DNA of 64,000 nucleotides, taken from the NCBI GenBank assembly GCA_022825505.1, contig JAJDWR010000083.1, positions 1-64,000 on the forward strand, given 5' to 3'. Below, piece by piece: positions 55,118-63,825 of this stretch. The position numbers and the translations under genes are program-made. Source of the DNA: Gammaproteobacteria bacterium (GTDB taxonomy: Bacteria > Pseudomonadota > Gammaproteobacteria > Steroidobacterales > Rariloculaceae). Under the pieces are notes generated by a model. That model was not told the origin of the DNA, did no database searches, and saw only the letters and a list, made by a program, of their open reading frames with translations. Every line of letters begins with the position of its first letter. Positions within the stretch are counted from its first letter, which is position 1.

Positions 55118-55714
55118 ATGTCCGTTTCCCTGAACGCCACTTTCCTGACGAGCGCACATGCACCGTCGCAGTTCCCGGCCGACTCGGGCCGCGAAGTCGC
55201 GGTGGCCGGCCGTTCCAATTCGGGCAAGTCCTCGGCCATCAACGCGCTGGTGGGCCGGCGCAACCTGGCGCGAACCGGCAAGACCCCCGGCCGCACGCAG
55301 CTCATCAACTTTTTCGGAGTTGGCGAAGACCGGCGCCTCGTGGACCTGCCGGGATACGGCTATGCCAAGGTCCCCGAAGCCATGCGGCAAAATTGGCGCC
55401 GCCTGCTGGAAAACTACTTTCGCCGTCGCCGGTCGCTGGTGGGACTCCTGGTCACCGTGGACATCCGCCGCGGCCTCAGGGATCTGGACCGGGTCATGCT
55501 CGAATGGGCGCAAGCCTCGGACGTTCCGGCAACCGTGCTCCTGACCAAGGCAGACAAGCTCAGCCGCAGCGCAGCCCGCTCCCGCCAACTGAAAATCTCA
55601 AGTGAGCTGCCGGATGGTGTGAGAGCGCTTCTGTTCTCCGCCCCCAAGAGGCTGGGTGTCGACGTGGCGAGGCAGCACCTTACCGGTTGGTTATGGAGCG
55701 ATACGATTGATTAA
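55118..55714 (+). CDS. engB: Ribosome biogenesis GTPase EngB (YihA)
   Basis: 198 residues. G1 GRSNSGKSS, G3 DLPGYGYA and G4 TKADK are all present, with G5 around FSAPK. It binds GTP and assists 50S assembly. The ATG at 55118 fits the family. Its last codons (55649-55717) are repeated in part at 57404-57472 beyond the hipAB module, so the insertion point is exactly at its 3' end. In pseudomonads polA follows directly. Confidence 0.93.
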   Translation: MSVSLNATFLTSAHAPSQFPADSGREVAVAGRSNSGKSSAINALVGRRNLARTGKTPGRTQLINFFGVGEDRRLVDLPGYGYAKVPEAMRQNWRRLLENYFRRRRSLVGLLVTVDIRRGLRDLDRVMLEWAQASDVPATVLLTKADKLSRSAARSRQLKISSELPDGVRALLFSAPKRLGVDVARQHLTGWLWSDTID

Positions 55715-55769
55715 ACCATTATAGTGGTCTATTATTCACGTTGAAGTTAGAAATGATTCACTATAGTGG
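55715..55769. promoter_or_regulatory. Two palindromic operators of the hipAB module
   Basis: ACCATTATAGTGGT (55715-55728, nearly perfect) and CACTATAGTG (55759-55768, perfect) share the core TATAGTGG. Their centres are 42 bases apart, four helical turns on the same face. They precede hipA by 20-75 bases and are probably bound by the HipB-like protein. Confidence 0.72.
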
Positions 55770-55790
55770 TTCAACTCCCGTTTCGCTGCG

Positions 55791-57107
55791 ATGGCTGCAA
55801 CACTTGAGATTTATCGCGGTGGCCGCTGGCTGCCCGCCGCAACTCTGGCCCCGCTGGATGAGGGGGCGGGGCTGAGTGGCGCATCCCTGTTCGACTACCT
55901 GGTCGAATACGCAGTTGACTTCGCGGGTCCGGAAACCGCCGAAGCGGCGGGCCTGAGCTGCCGGTTTCCGACCGATTTCCAGCAGTACCGGCTCGATCAC
56001 TGGCCTCCCTTTGTCCTCGACCTGCTACCCAGCGGCTACGGCCGCCGGCAGTGGCTGGAACAGCTTGGGCTTCCGGACGGCCCGCCAGCCGACTGGCCCT
56101 TGTTGCTTCGGGGCACGGCCTGCCCGCCTGGCAACGTGCGTGTCGCGGAGGCGGTTGCTGCGAAGGATGCGAATACCCCGGTACCCACGGAAACGGGGGA
56201 CGCGGTGCCCATGAAGGAGCATCCGGGATTTCAGCGTTCTGCCCTGATCGTGCGCAGCGAAGCGTTTGTGGAATACGCCTTCCAGCATGGCATCCATGCC
56301 GCAGGCGCTTCCGACGTTCAGGGTATCGCCCCGAAACTCCTGCTGAATCAGGATCATCGGGGTGCATGGCATGCCGAGGGCCGGCTTGCGGACCGCGAGG
56401 TTCATTCTCACTGGCTGGTGAAGCGACCCCGTGGCGACCGCGCGGCCGACCGCAAGGTGCTTCGCAATGAGGCAGCGTACATGCGGGTTGCGGATCGGCT
56501 TGGTCTGAATGTATTCGCGGAACTGGGTTGGGAAGCCGACAACCTGTTTGTTCCCCGATTCGATCGCCGCGTGCGTAACGGCGCCGTCGAGCGCTATGGC
56601 ATGGAAAGCCTTTACTCCGCGGCCGGCGTTGCGGAGTACGGCGCCCGCACAACGCACGAACTGCTGTGCGATGCGATTCTTGAGTTCAGTTCGCAACCCG
56701 ACGCCGATCTCCTCGAATACATCAAGAGAGACATCGTGAACGTCGTGATGGGAAACAAGGACAATCACGGGCGCAACACGGCGTTGCTGCGATATGAAGA
56801 TGGCAAAGTGGAACTGTCTCCGCTCTTCGATTTTGCGCCCATGTATCTGGACCCGGAGGGTATCGCGCGCGTCTGCCGCTGGTCGGGCGATATTGAATCC
56901 GCCGGAGACCCGGAATGGGGCAAGGTCATCGAGCGATTCCAGGATCGGAAAACGCTGTTGCGAGCGGAACTTCGCAATTTTGGCCGAGAGCTGGGGCAAC
57001 TGCCCGAAATCATGCGCGATTGCGGTGTTGACGATGACATTGTCGAATTCCGTAGCCGGTCGATCGATTCTCACGAACGCCAGTTACTCGCGCTCCAGGA
57101 AACATAA
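55791..57107 (+). CDS. HipA-like serine/threonine kinase toxin
   Basis: 438 residues. The kinase-like core is visible: GNKDNHGRN (catalytic Asp and metal Asn) and LSPLFDFAPMY (DFD-like metal site), with the HipA C-terminal pattern FDR, YGMESL upstream. HipA kinases phosphorylate tRNA synthetases and halt growth when free of HipB. Here the toxin gene comes first and overlaps the antitoxin start (TAATG), the reverse of the usual order. The module lies between engB and polA and is flanked by engB-tail repeats. Confidence 0.9.
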   Translation: MAATLEIYRGGRWLPAATLAPLDEGAGLSGASLFDYLVEYAVDFAGPETAEAAGLSCRFPTDFQQYRLDHWPPFVLDLLPSGYGRRQWLEQLGLPDGPPADWPLLLRGTACPPGNVRVAEAVAAKDANTPVPTETGDAVPMKEHPGFQRSALIVRSEAFVEYAFQHGIHAAGASDVQGIAPKLLLNQDHRGAWHAEGRLADREVHSHWLVKRPRGDRAADRKVLRNEAAYMRVADRLGLNVFAELGWEADNLFVPRFDRRVRNGAVERYGMESLYSAAGVAEYGARTTHELLCDAILEFSSQPDADLLEYIKRDIVNVVMGNKDNHGRNTALLRYEDGKVELSPLFDFAPMYLDPEGIARVCRWSGDIESAGDPEWGKVIERFQDRKTLLRAELRNFGRELGQLPEIMRDCGVDDDIVEFRSRSIDSHERQLLALQET

Positions 57108-57388
57108 TGGCTGTACGTACTCATGAAGAAATCTCGGCTGCGAAGAGCAGGCTGATCGAGGCGATCGAGCGCAACGAATTGAGCCTGGGTGAGGCGGTGC
57201 GCCGCATGCGCGAAATCACGGGCTTGAGCCAGAAGGCCTATGCAGAGCGCATCGTGGGCATCTCAACCCGCATACTCGCGGAGATCGAACTCGACCGGGG
57301 AAACCCGACTGCTGAAACGCTGGAGAAGATTGGCCGGCCCTTTGGTTATACCGTGGGCTTTGTACGAAAGACCCGTGGGCAGACGTGA
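57107..57388 (+). CDS. HipB-like XRE antitoxin
   Basis: 93 residues. A helix-turn-helix of the XRE/Cro type: ITGLSQKAYAERIVGISTRILAEIELDRGNP. It would bind the TATAGTGG operators and neutralise the kinase encoded directly upstream. Coupled to it by a TAATG overlap. Slightly long N-terminus (30 residues before the HTH) may contact the toxin. Confidence 0.88.
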   Translation: MAVRTHEEISAAKSRLIEAIERNELSLGEAVRRMREITGLSQKAYAERIVGISTRILAEIELDRGNPTAETLEKIGRPFGYTVGFVRKTRGQT

Positions 57389-57403
57389 GCTGTCTCCGTC
57401 GTG

Positions 57404-57472
57404 AGGCTGGGTGTCGACGAGGCGAGGAAGCGCCTTACCGGTTGGTCGCGGAGCGACTCGATCGAGTTAACC
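57404..57472 (+). pseudogene. Diverged copy of the engB 3' end
   Basis: About 58 of 69 bases match 55649-55717 in the same reading frame (RLGVDEARKRLTGW against RLGVDVARQHLTGW). The engB stop is not conserved here. It marks the right border of the hipAB cargo. Confidence 0.8.
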
Positions 57473-57480
57473 GCTTCGGC

Positions 57481-57521
57481 AAAAAAAACCCCGGGTGTGT
57501 GATTAACCAACACACCCGGGG
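57481..57521 (-). terminator. Rho-independent terminator downstream of polA
   Basis: CCCCGGGTGTGT and ACACACCCGGGG form a perfect 12-base stem with a 9-base loop. On the minus strand the stem is followed by eight T. About 130 bases past the polA stop. Confidence 0.88.
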
Positions 57522-57620
57522 CAGGATTGCCCGGCAGGGGTACCGGGCTTCTGCCCGCTAAGGGAGGATAGCGGGCGGGCACGCTTACGTAGTTTCTTTG
57601 TCCCTGCGCCATCCAAAAAG

Positions 57621-57636
57621 TTCCCGGTTTCGGGAA
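57621..57636. terminator. Small, possibly bidirectional terminator
   Basis: TTCCCG-GTTT-CGGGAA, with TGATTTTTC after it on the plus strand and CTTTTT after it on the minus strand. It lies 18 bases beyond the polA stop and could end both polA and the convergent hipAB transcript. Confidence 0.6.
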
Positions 57637-57653
57637 TGATTTTTCAACCGACC

Positions 57654-60335
57654 TTAATGCGCTTCGTCCCAGTTGCTGCCCAGGTCCCAGTCGACCTTCA
57701 GCGGGACCTTGAGCGAGGCGGCCGATTTCATGATCTGCTCCACTTCGACAGCCATGTCATTGGCGGCATTTTCGGCGACTTCCAGCACCAGTTCGTCGTG
57801 GACCTGCATGATGAGCCTGGCATCGGCGCCGCTTTCGCCGATCCACCGGTCCACCATGATCATGGCCCGCTTGATGATGTCCGCTGCCGTGCCCTGCATG
57901 GGCGCGTTGATGGCGCTTCGTTCCGCGTACTGGCGGCGCTGGAAGTTGCGCGAGTTGATTTCCGGCAGGTACAGGCGCCGTCCGAACACGGTGGATACGA
58001 AACCCTCTTCCCGGGCGCGCTGCCGGGTTTCGTCCATGTAGGCCTTCACGCCGGGATAACGGGCGAAGTAGAGGTCGACGTACTGCTGAGCCGCACCGCG
58101 CCCGATCTTGAGCTGACGGGCAAGGCCGAAGGCCGACATCCCGTAGATCAGGCCGAAGTTGATGGCTTTGGCCGCCCGGCGATGTTCCGCCGAGACGTCC
58201 CCGGGGGCGACTTCGAACACCTCAGCCGCCGTGGCGCTGTGAATGTCCTCGTCGCGGGCGAACGAGCCCAGCAGGCCCTCGTCGCCGGACAGGTGGGCCA
58301 TGATGCGCAACTCGATCTGGGAGTAGTCCGCCGCCAGCAGCCGGTAGCCATCCGGCGCGACGAAGGCCTGGCGAATCCTGCGCCCTTCCGGGGTGCGCAC
58401 GGGGATGTTCTGGAGGTTGGGGTCTGCGGACGACAACCGCCCGGTGGCTGCCACGGCCTGATGGTAGGAGGTGTGGATTCGCCCCGTACGGGGATTGATC
58501 TCCAACGGCAGCTTGTCCGTATAGGTTGACTTGAGCTTGGACAGGCCCCTGTACTCCAGGATCAGCTTCGGCATTTCGTGGCCGTCGCGCGCCAGTTCCT
58601 GGAGGACCCGTTCCGCAGTGGACGGCTGTCCCTTGGGCGTCTTGACCGTGCTCTCAATGTCGAGGCGATTGAACAGAATGTCCTGCAACTGTTTCGGGGA
58701 ATCCAGATTGAAGGGAACGTCGACCATCTCCTGCGCTGCGGTGACGATCTTGCCAATTTCTCCTGCCAGTTCCCGGCTCTGCCTCCGCAGCATTTCTCTG
58801 TCGACCAGAACGCCCAGGTACTCCATCTTCTGCAGCACCGGAACCAGCGGCTGTTCGACGTCTGTGTAGAGCCGCGCGAGATCCGGAATCTCCTGAAGCT
58901 TCGGCCAGAGCGTACGGTGGAGGCGCAGCGTGATATCTGCATCCTGGGCGGCGTACGCCCCGGCGGTGTCAAGATCCACTTCGTCGAAGCCGATCTGCTT
59001 CGCGCCCTTGCCGGCGATCTCCTCGTACTTGGTGGTTTGCACGTTGAGGTAACGGGCCGCCACCGAATCCATGTCGTGGCGCGTGGCGGTGGAATTGAGC
59101 ACAAAGGATTCGAGCATGGAATCGTAGGCCATCCCGCGAAGCTCGATGCCGTAGTTCTTCAGGACATGCGCGTCGTACTTGAGATGATGTCCGACCTTCT
59201 TCGCATCGCTTTCAAGCCACGGCTTGAGGCGCTCGAGCACGAATTCTCTCGACAACTGCTCCGGCGCTCCGGGGTAGCGGTGCGCCACCGGGATATAACA
59301 GGCGTTCAGCGGCTCCACGGACAGGCAAATGCCCACGATCTCCGCCTTCATGTAGTCGAGGCTGGTGGTCTCGGTGTCCAGCGCGGCCAGGTCCGCCGCC
59401 TCGACCCTCGCCACCCAGTCTTCGAACTCGGCCTCCGTGAGTACCGTCGTGTAACTCACGGCCGAGTCCTCGTCCTGTGTGTCGGGCTGATCCTCCTCGA
59501 TGTGCCGGAGCAGACTGCGTAGTTCCAGCCGCTCGAACAGCGCCCTCAACCGGTCCGCGTCCGGGGTGCGCGGCTTCAGCTCGTCCAGCGTCAGAGGCAA
59601 CTCCAGGTCCCGGACGATGGTGACCAGTTGCTTGTACAACGGCAGCACATCCAGATTTTCGCGGAGCCGGTTGCCCACGGCGCCGCCGACTTCGTCGGCT
59701 CGCGCCACCAGCGTATCCAGGTCGCCGTAGTTGCCCAGCCACTTCGCCGCGGTCTTCGGGCCGACCTTGGGGACGCCGGGGATGTTGTCCACGGTGTCTC
59801 CCACCAACGCCAGGTAGTCGACGATCTGCTCCGGACCGACGCCGAACTTCTCCCGCACGCCCGCCGGGTCCATTGCGACCCCGGTCATGGTATTGATCAG
59901 CGACGTTCGCCCGTCGACCAATTGCGCCATGTCCTTGTCGGACGTGGAGATCACCGTCGTCAGGCCGGCGCGGCCGGCCTGCTCGGCCAGCGTTCCGATG
60001 ACGTCGTCGGCCTCCACGCCCTCAATGCGCAGCACGGCCAGCCCCATGGCGTCGACCGCCTCCAGCAGCGGTTCGATCTGCGCCCGGAGATCCGGCGGAA
60101 ACGGCGGGCGATTGGCCTTGTAGTCGCTGTACAGGTCGTCGCGAAAGGTCTTTCCCGGGGCATCGAACACCACCGCAACGCGCTCGGGCTCATATTCGTC
60201 CAGCAACTTGTAGAGCATGCTCAGCACGCCGCGGACGGCGCCTGTGGGCTCTCCCCCGCTGGTCGTCAATGGCGGTAACGCATAGAAGGCGCGAAACAGG
60301 TAACCCATGCCATCGACGAGTACCAAGGGTTTCAT
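57654..60335 (-). CDS. polA: DNA polymerase I
   Basis: 893 residues or close. The N-terminal 5'-3' exonuclease region (VVFDAPGKTFR, GVEADDVIGTLA, TSDKDMAQLV, GVPKVGPKTAAKWL) is followed by the 3'-5' exonuclease (DTETTSLDY, HLKYDAHVL, YAAQDADIT) with its acidic residues present, then the polymerase (DYSQIELRIMAHLSGD, INFGLIYGMSAFGLA, QVHDELVLEV). All activities should be intact. The ATG at 60335 follows lptM by 10 bases, so lptM-polA is likely one transcript with the arg genes upstream. Confidence 0.96.
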   Translation of the reverse strand: MKPLVLVDGMGYLFRAFYALPPLTTSGGEPTGAVRGVLSMLYKLLDEYEPERVAVVFDAPGKTFRDDLYSDYKANRPPFPPDLRAQIEPLLEAVDAMGLAVLRIEGVEADDVIGTLAEQAGRAGLTTVISTSDKDMAQLVDGRTSLINTMTGVAMDPAGVREKFGVGPEQIVDYLALVGDTVDNIPGVPKVGPKTAAKWLGNYGDLDTLVARADEVGGAVGNRLRENLDVLPLYKQLVTIVRDLELPLTLDELKPRTPDADRLRALFERLELRSLLRHIEEDQPDTQDEDSAVSYTTVLTEAEFEDWVARVEAADLAALDTETTSLDYMKAEIVGICLSVEPLNACYIPVAHRYPGAPEQLSREFVLERLKPWLESDAKKVGHHLKYDAHVLKNYGIELRGMAYDSMLESFVLNSTATRHDMDSVAARYLNVQTTKYEEIAGKGAKQIGFDEVDLDTAGAYAAQDADITLRLHRTLWPKLQEIPDLARLYTDVEQPLVPVLQKMEYLGVLVDREMLRRQSRELAGEIGKIVTAAQEMVDVPFNLDSPKQLQDILFNRLDIESTVKTPKGQPSTAERVLQELARDGHEMPKLILEYRGLSKLKSTYTDKLPLEINPRTGRIHTSYHQAVAATGRLSSADPNLQNIPVRTPEGRRIRQAFVAPDGYRLLAADYSQIELRIMAHLSGDEGLLGSFARDEDIHSATAAEVFEVAPGDVSAEHRRAAKAINFGLIYGMSAFGLARQLKIGRGAAQQYVDLYFARYPGVKAYMDETRQRAREEGFVSTVFGRRLYLPEINSRNFQRRQYAERSAINAPMQGTAADIIKRAMIMVDRWIGESGADARLIMQVHDELVLEVAENAANDMAVEVEQIMKSAASLKVPLKVDWDLGSNWDEAH

Positions 60336-60345
60336 GCGGCGCGCC

Positions 60346-60516
60346 CTATTCCTCATCCTCTTCGGACTCCTGTTCCTCGTCCGTGACCTGCTCTTCGGCA
60401 GCCGGGGCGGCCGCGGCCTCGACGTCCCGGGCCGGCAGCGTGAGGGGACCCCTCTGGCCGCAACCCGTCAGCAATCCGGCCGCGAGCAACGCGACGAATA
60501 CAAGGCGCCAGCCCAT
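60346..60516 (-). CDS. lptM: LptM-like small lipoprotein
   Basis: 56 residues. Signal and lipobox LLAAGLLTGC followed directly by GQRGPLTLP, the LptM (YifL) signature CGxxGPLxxP, then an acidic tail. LptM aids oxidative maturation of LptD in the outer membrane. The family is often next to lysA/dapF; here it is between argH and polA. Confidence 0.85.
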   Translation of the reverse strand: MGWRLVFVALLAAGLLTGCGQRGPLTLPARDVEAAAAPAAEEQVTDEEQESEEDEE

Positions 60517-60596
60517 GGTAGCAGCGTACCTGTCCCATAAGTCCCAACCACAGTCAGCCACCGTCAGTTTATCCAACCAACGTACGGATCGGGGCA

Positions 60597-61787
60597 TCAC
60601 GTATCCCCGTCCAGGAAATCGGCCACTCTTCGGTACGCTTCCCGAAACGGGATGCCCTCATTTACCGCCAGGGTACTGGCGCGCCGGGCGGCGTGCAGGT
60701 CGTCGCTCAGAGCGATGTTTTCGGGTCGGAAGACCACGCCCGAGAGCGCGTGCGCCATGATCCCGAGCGTATCGTCTGCCAGGTCAATCGTGCGGAACAA
60801 GGGCGCCTTCAATCGCTGCAGGTCCCGCTGGTAGCCGGAGGGGAGCTTGGCGGTGATCGCCAGCGTCTCGGTGAGCGCCCCGACCGCCACGGCCTGGGCG
60901 CTGCGTACGAGCTCGAACACGTCCGGGTTGCGTTTCTGGGGCATGATCGACGAGCCGGTCGTCATGGCGTCGGGCAGCGATACGAAGGAAAATTCGTCGG
61001 TGTAGAAGAGCAGCAGGTCCGACGCCAGCCGGCCCAGGTCGCCGAGCAGCAGGGCGATCTCGAAAAGGAGCGCGGCTTCGGCCTTGCCCCGGCTGAGCTG
61101 TACCGCGGTCACCGGTTCCTGGGTGGAGGCGAAACCCAGGGCCGCGCGAGTGGCTTCCCGGTCCAGCGGCACGCCCGGCGCGCCGAAGCCTGCCGCCGAA
61201 CCCAGCGGATTCATGTCGGCGCGGCGCATCGCTTCGCGCAGGCCCAGCGCATCGTCGCGCAGTTCGGTGGCAAAGCCCCCTGCCCACAGGCGCACGGAAC
61301 TGGGCATTGCCGGCTGCATGTGCGTATAGCCAGGCAAGGCGACATCGCCCTGCCGCCCGGCCAGGTCGTCCAGCGTTTCCGCCACGGCAACTGCGCCGTC
61401 GGCCAGCGACACGGCGGTGTCCTTGAGGTACAACCGCAGTGCGGCCAGCACCTGGTCGTTCCTGGAACGGCCCAGGTGCACGCGCGCCCCGGCCGGCCCG
61501 ATGAGCGCCATCAAACGCGACTCGAGCGCGCCGTGGACATCTTCGTCCTGCAGGTCGATGGCCCACTCGCCGCGGGCATGCTGATCCGCCAACTCGGTCA
61601 GGCCGTTGCAGATGGCCTCGCAATCCGCATCTCTCAGGAGTCCCTGGCCGTTGAGCATCTTCACGTGCGCGATGGACGCACGCACGTCGTACGCCACCAG
61701 CCGCTCGTCCAGCAGGTGATCGTCGCCCGCGGTGAAGCGCAGGATGCGTTCGTCCAGGGGAGCGCCCTTGTCCCAGAGCCGGGTCAT
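60597..61787 (-). CDS. argH: Argininosuccinate lyase
   Basis: 396 residues, shorter than the usual 450-470. Catalytic signature GSSIMPQKRNPD and the loops RSRNDQVLAALRLYL and GYTHMQPAMPSS (a GYTHLQxAxP form) are present, so the core is intact; the C-terminal part is trimmed. It splits argininosuccinate into arginine and fumarate. Its ATG overlaps the argB stop by four bases. Confidence 0.92.
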   Translation of the reverse strand: MTRLWDKGAPLDERILRFTAGDDHLLDERLVAYDVRASIAHVKMLNGQGLLRDADCEAICNGLTELADQHARGEWAIDLQDEDVHGALESRLMALIGPAGARVHLGRSRNDQVLAALRLYLKDTAVSLADGAVAVAETLDDLAGRQGDVALPGYTHMQPAMPSSVRLWAGGFATELRDDALGLREAMRRADMNPLGSAAGFGAPGVPLDREATRAALGFASTQEPVTAVQLSRGKAEAALLFEIALLLGDLGRLASDLLLFYTDEFSFVSLPDAMTTGSSIMPQKRNPDVFELVRSAQAVAVGALTETLAITAKLPSGYQRDLQRLKAPLFRTIDLADDTLGIMAHALSGVVFRPENIALSDDLHAARRASTLAVNEGIPFREAYRRVADFLDGDT

Positions 61788-62728
61788 TTCTTTTCGCCCT
61801 GTTGCTCCGCCGGGCTGAGGTGGCGGATGTCGTTGACGACCAGCGTCCCGGTACCCTCGTTGGTGAAGACCTCCAGCAGCAGGCTGTCGGGCAACTTCCA
61901 GGAAATCACGTGGACGCGCGACACGCCGCCGCGCAGAGCGTTCTCGATGGCGGCCGCCTTGGGCAGCATGCCGTCGCTGAGCCGGCCTTCCCGGCGCAGC
62001 CTGCCGAGCCCCGCGACATCGACGTAGGAGATCACCGAACGCGGGTCCTCGACAGACTCGAGGATCCCCGGCGCACCCGTGGCGAGAATGAGCTTCTCCG
62101 CATTCAGGGCCTCCGCAATGGCGGCCGCCACCGTGTCGGCGTTGATATTCAGCAGCGTCCCCGACTCGTCGGCCGACAGCGGGCTGACGACGGGAACCAG
62201 GTCGTCGTCCAGTTGCTTGAGGAGAATGCCCGTGTCGACTTCATCGATGTCGCCCACGAAACCGTAGTCCACCGTCTCGCCGGAATCGTCACCGGTGGCC
62301 ACCGGGGGCCGCCGATGCGCCTTGATCAGCCCGGCGTCCACGCCGCTGATGCCCACGGCAGCGATTCCCAGGTCCCGGCACGCGGCCAGGATCCGGGTGT
62401 TGATCTGGCCGTTGAGGACCATGGTCGCAACTTCGAGCGAGCGCCGGTCGGTGATCCGCCGGCCTTCCACGAACTCGCTGGAGACGCCCAGGGCGCTGGC
62501 CAGTTGGGTCGACTGCGGCCCGCCGCCGTGTACCACGACCACGCGGATGCCTACGCCGTGCAGGATGCCCACCTGCTCCATCAGCGCCCGCGTCCCCTCC
62601 GGCGAGACGAAGGCATCGCCGCCGGCCTTGAGCACGAAGACCTTGCGCTTGAACATGCGGATGTAGGGCACCGCGCGCTTGAGCGCCTGTACCGTGATGG
62701 CTCGTTCGTCTCTGCTCAGTGGTCGCAT
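61784..62728 (-). CDS. argB: Acetylglutamate kinase
   Basis: 314 residues. FVLKAGGDAF (phosphate loop), VVVVHGGGPQSTQLA and LNINADTVAAAIAEAL are typical of the NAGK family; the N-terminal extension before the kinase core resembles arginine-inhibited forms. It phosphorylates N-acetylglutamate, second step of arginine synthesis. Between the argF'-like gene and argH. Confidence 0.92.
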   Translation of the reverse strand: MRPLSRDERAITVQALKRAVPYIRMFKRKVFVLKAGGDAFVSPEGTRALMEQVGILHGVGIRVVVVHGGGPQSTQLASALGVSSEFVEGRRITDRRSLEVATMVLNGQINTRILAACRDLGIAAVGISGVDAGLIKAHRRPPVATGDDSGETVDYGFVGDIDEVDTGILLKQLDDDLVPVVSPLSADESGTLLNINADTVAAAIAEALNAEKLILATGAPGILESVEDPRSVISYVDVAGLGRLRREGRLSDGMLPKAAAIENALRGGVSRVHVISWKLPDSLLLEVFTNEGTGTLVVNDIRHLSPAEQQGEKK

Positions 62729-62736
62729 GTCCCTAT

Positions 62737-62812
62737 CCTGTTTGGTGGACGCTCGTCCGTCTACCGGTCACTCGATGCACGCCAGAGTCCCGTTTGATGG
62801 ACGCTAGTCCGT
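62737..62812. repeat. Two 24-base direct repeats between argB and the argF'-like gene
   Basis: Copies at 62737-62760 and 62789-62812 match at 21 of 24 bases. Both contain GGACG...GTCC half-palindromes. Possibly a regulator site or degenerate extragenic repeat. Confidence 0.7.
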
Positions 62813-62823
62813 TCCCGGCCCGT

Positions 62824-63825
62824 TCAACCTTTCATCATCCGGTACAGCACGGCCATCTGCGCCAGCATCCGGTTGCGTGCCTGCGGCACCACCACGCTTC
62901 GTGGACCGTCGAGGATCCCATCGGCCACGACCACGCCGCGGCGCACCGGCAGACAGTGCATGAAGCGGCAGTCCTCGCGGGCCGGCTCGAACCAGGGTTC
63001 ATCCACGCACCAGCCCAGGAGTTCCTCGCGCAGGGCCTGATCGCCCGGCCGGTCGCCGTAGTGCAACGTGGACGACCACGACTTCGCGTAGATTACGTGC
63101 GCGCCTTCCATGGCCTCGCGGCGGTCGTCGGTTTCGGTGACGCTGCCGCCCGAGGCTGCTGCCAGCCGGCGCGCCTGGTTCATGACCGGCGGCGGCAGTT
63201 CGAATCCGGGCGGCCGCAGCACGGTCACGTCCATGCCGCGCTGGCTGGCCATGCGCACCGCGGCGGCGGGCACGGCCAGCGGCAGCGCCAGCGGGTGATA
63301 GGCCCAGGAAAGCACGAACTTTCCGCCTTCAGCGGGTATGCCCAGGTCGTCGAGAGTCTTCCAGTCCGCCAGGCTCTGGCAGGGGTGCTGGATCGCCGAC
63401 TCCATGTTGATGACCGGCACGTCCACCAGCGACACCAGGTTCTCGAACTCGGTGTCGGCCAGGTCCTCATCCAAATCACGCCGCTCGGCGAAGGCTCGAA
63501 TGCCGATCGCATCGCCGTAGGAGGCGATGACCGGCACTGCCTCGCGGACATGCTCCGCGGCCGCCCCGTCCATCACGATGCCCGGCCGGGCCTCAAGGCC
63601 GTGAATGGACATCTCCGGGGAGATCACGAACGATCCGCCGCCCAGCCGCGCCATGGCCGCCTGAAACGACGCCAGCGTTCTCAGCGACGGGCTGAGAAAG
63701 AGCAGCGACAGGACCTTGCCTTCGAGCGCATGGGGTTCGGGCAGGCGCTCCAGGCGGCCGGCCAGTTCCAGCAGGCCGGCGATTTCCTGGGCGTCGAAAT
63801 CCGTCAGATCGTTAAAGCGTTTCAC
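62824..63825 (-). CDS. N-acylornithine carbamoyltransferase (acetyl- or succinyl-type)
   Basis: 333 residues. It aligns with the acetyl-/succinylornithine transcarbamylase branch rather than ordinary ArgF: GIVMDGAAAEHVREAVPV, VPVINMESAIQHPCQSLAD, FVLSWAYHP and FMHCLPVRR. The carbamoyl-phosphate motif reads SLRTLAS instead of SxRTRxS. It would make N-acylcitrulline from acylornithine. The GTG at 63825 has GGAGGA 8 bases upstream and overlaps the argD end by 14 bases. Confidence 0.85.
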   Translation of the reverse strand: MKRFNDLTDFDAQEIAGLLELAGRLERLPEPHALEGKVLSLLFLSPSLRTLASFQAAMARLGGGSFVISPEMSIHGLEARPGIVMDGAAAEHVREAVPVIASYGDAIGIRAFAERRDLDEDLADTEFENLVSLVDVPVINMESAIQHPCQSLADWKTLDDLGIPAEGGKFVLSWAYHPLALPLAVPAAAVRMASQRGMDVTVLRPPGFELPPPVMNQARRLAAASGGSVTETDDRREAMEGAHVIYAKSWSSTLHYGDRPGDQALREELLGWCVDEPWFEPAREDCRFMHCLPVRRGVVVADGILDGPRSVVVPQARNRMLAQMAVLYRMMKG

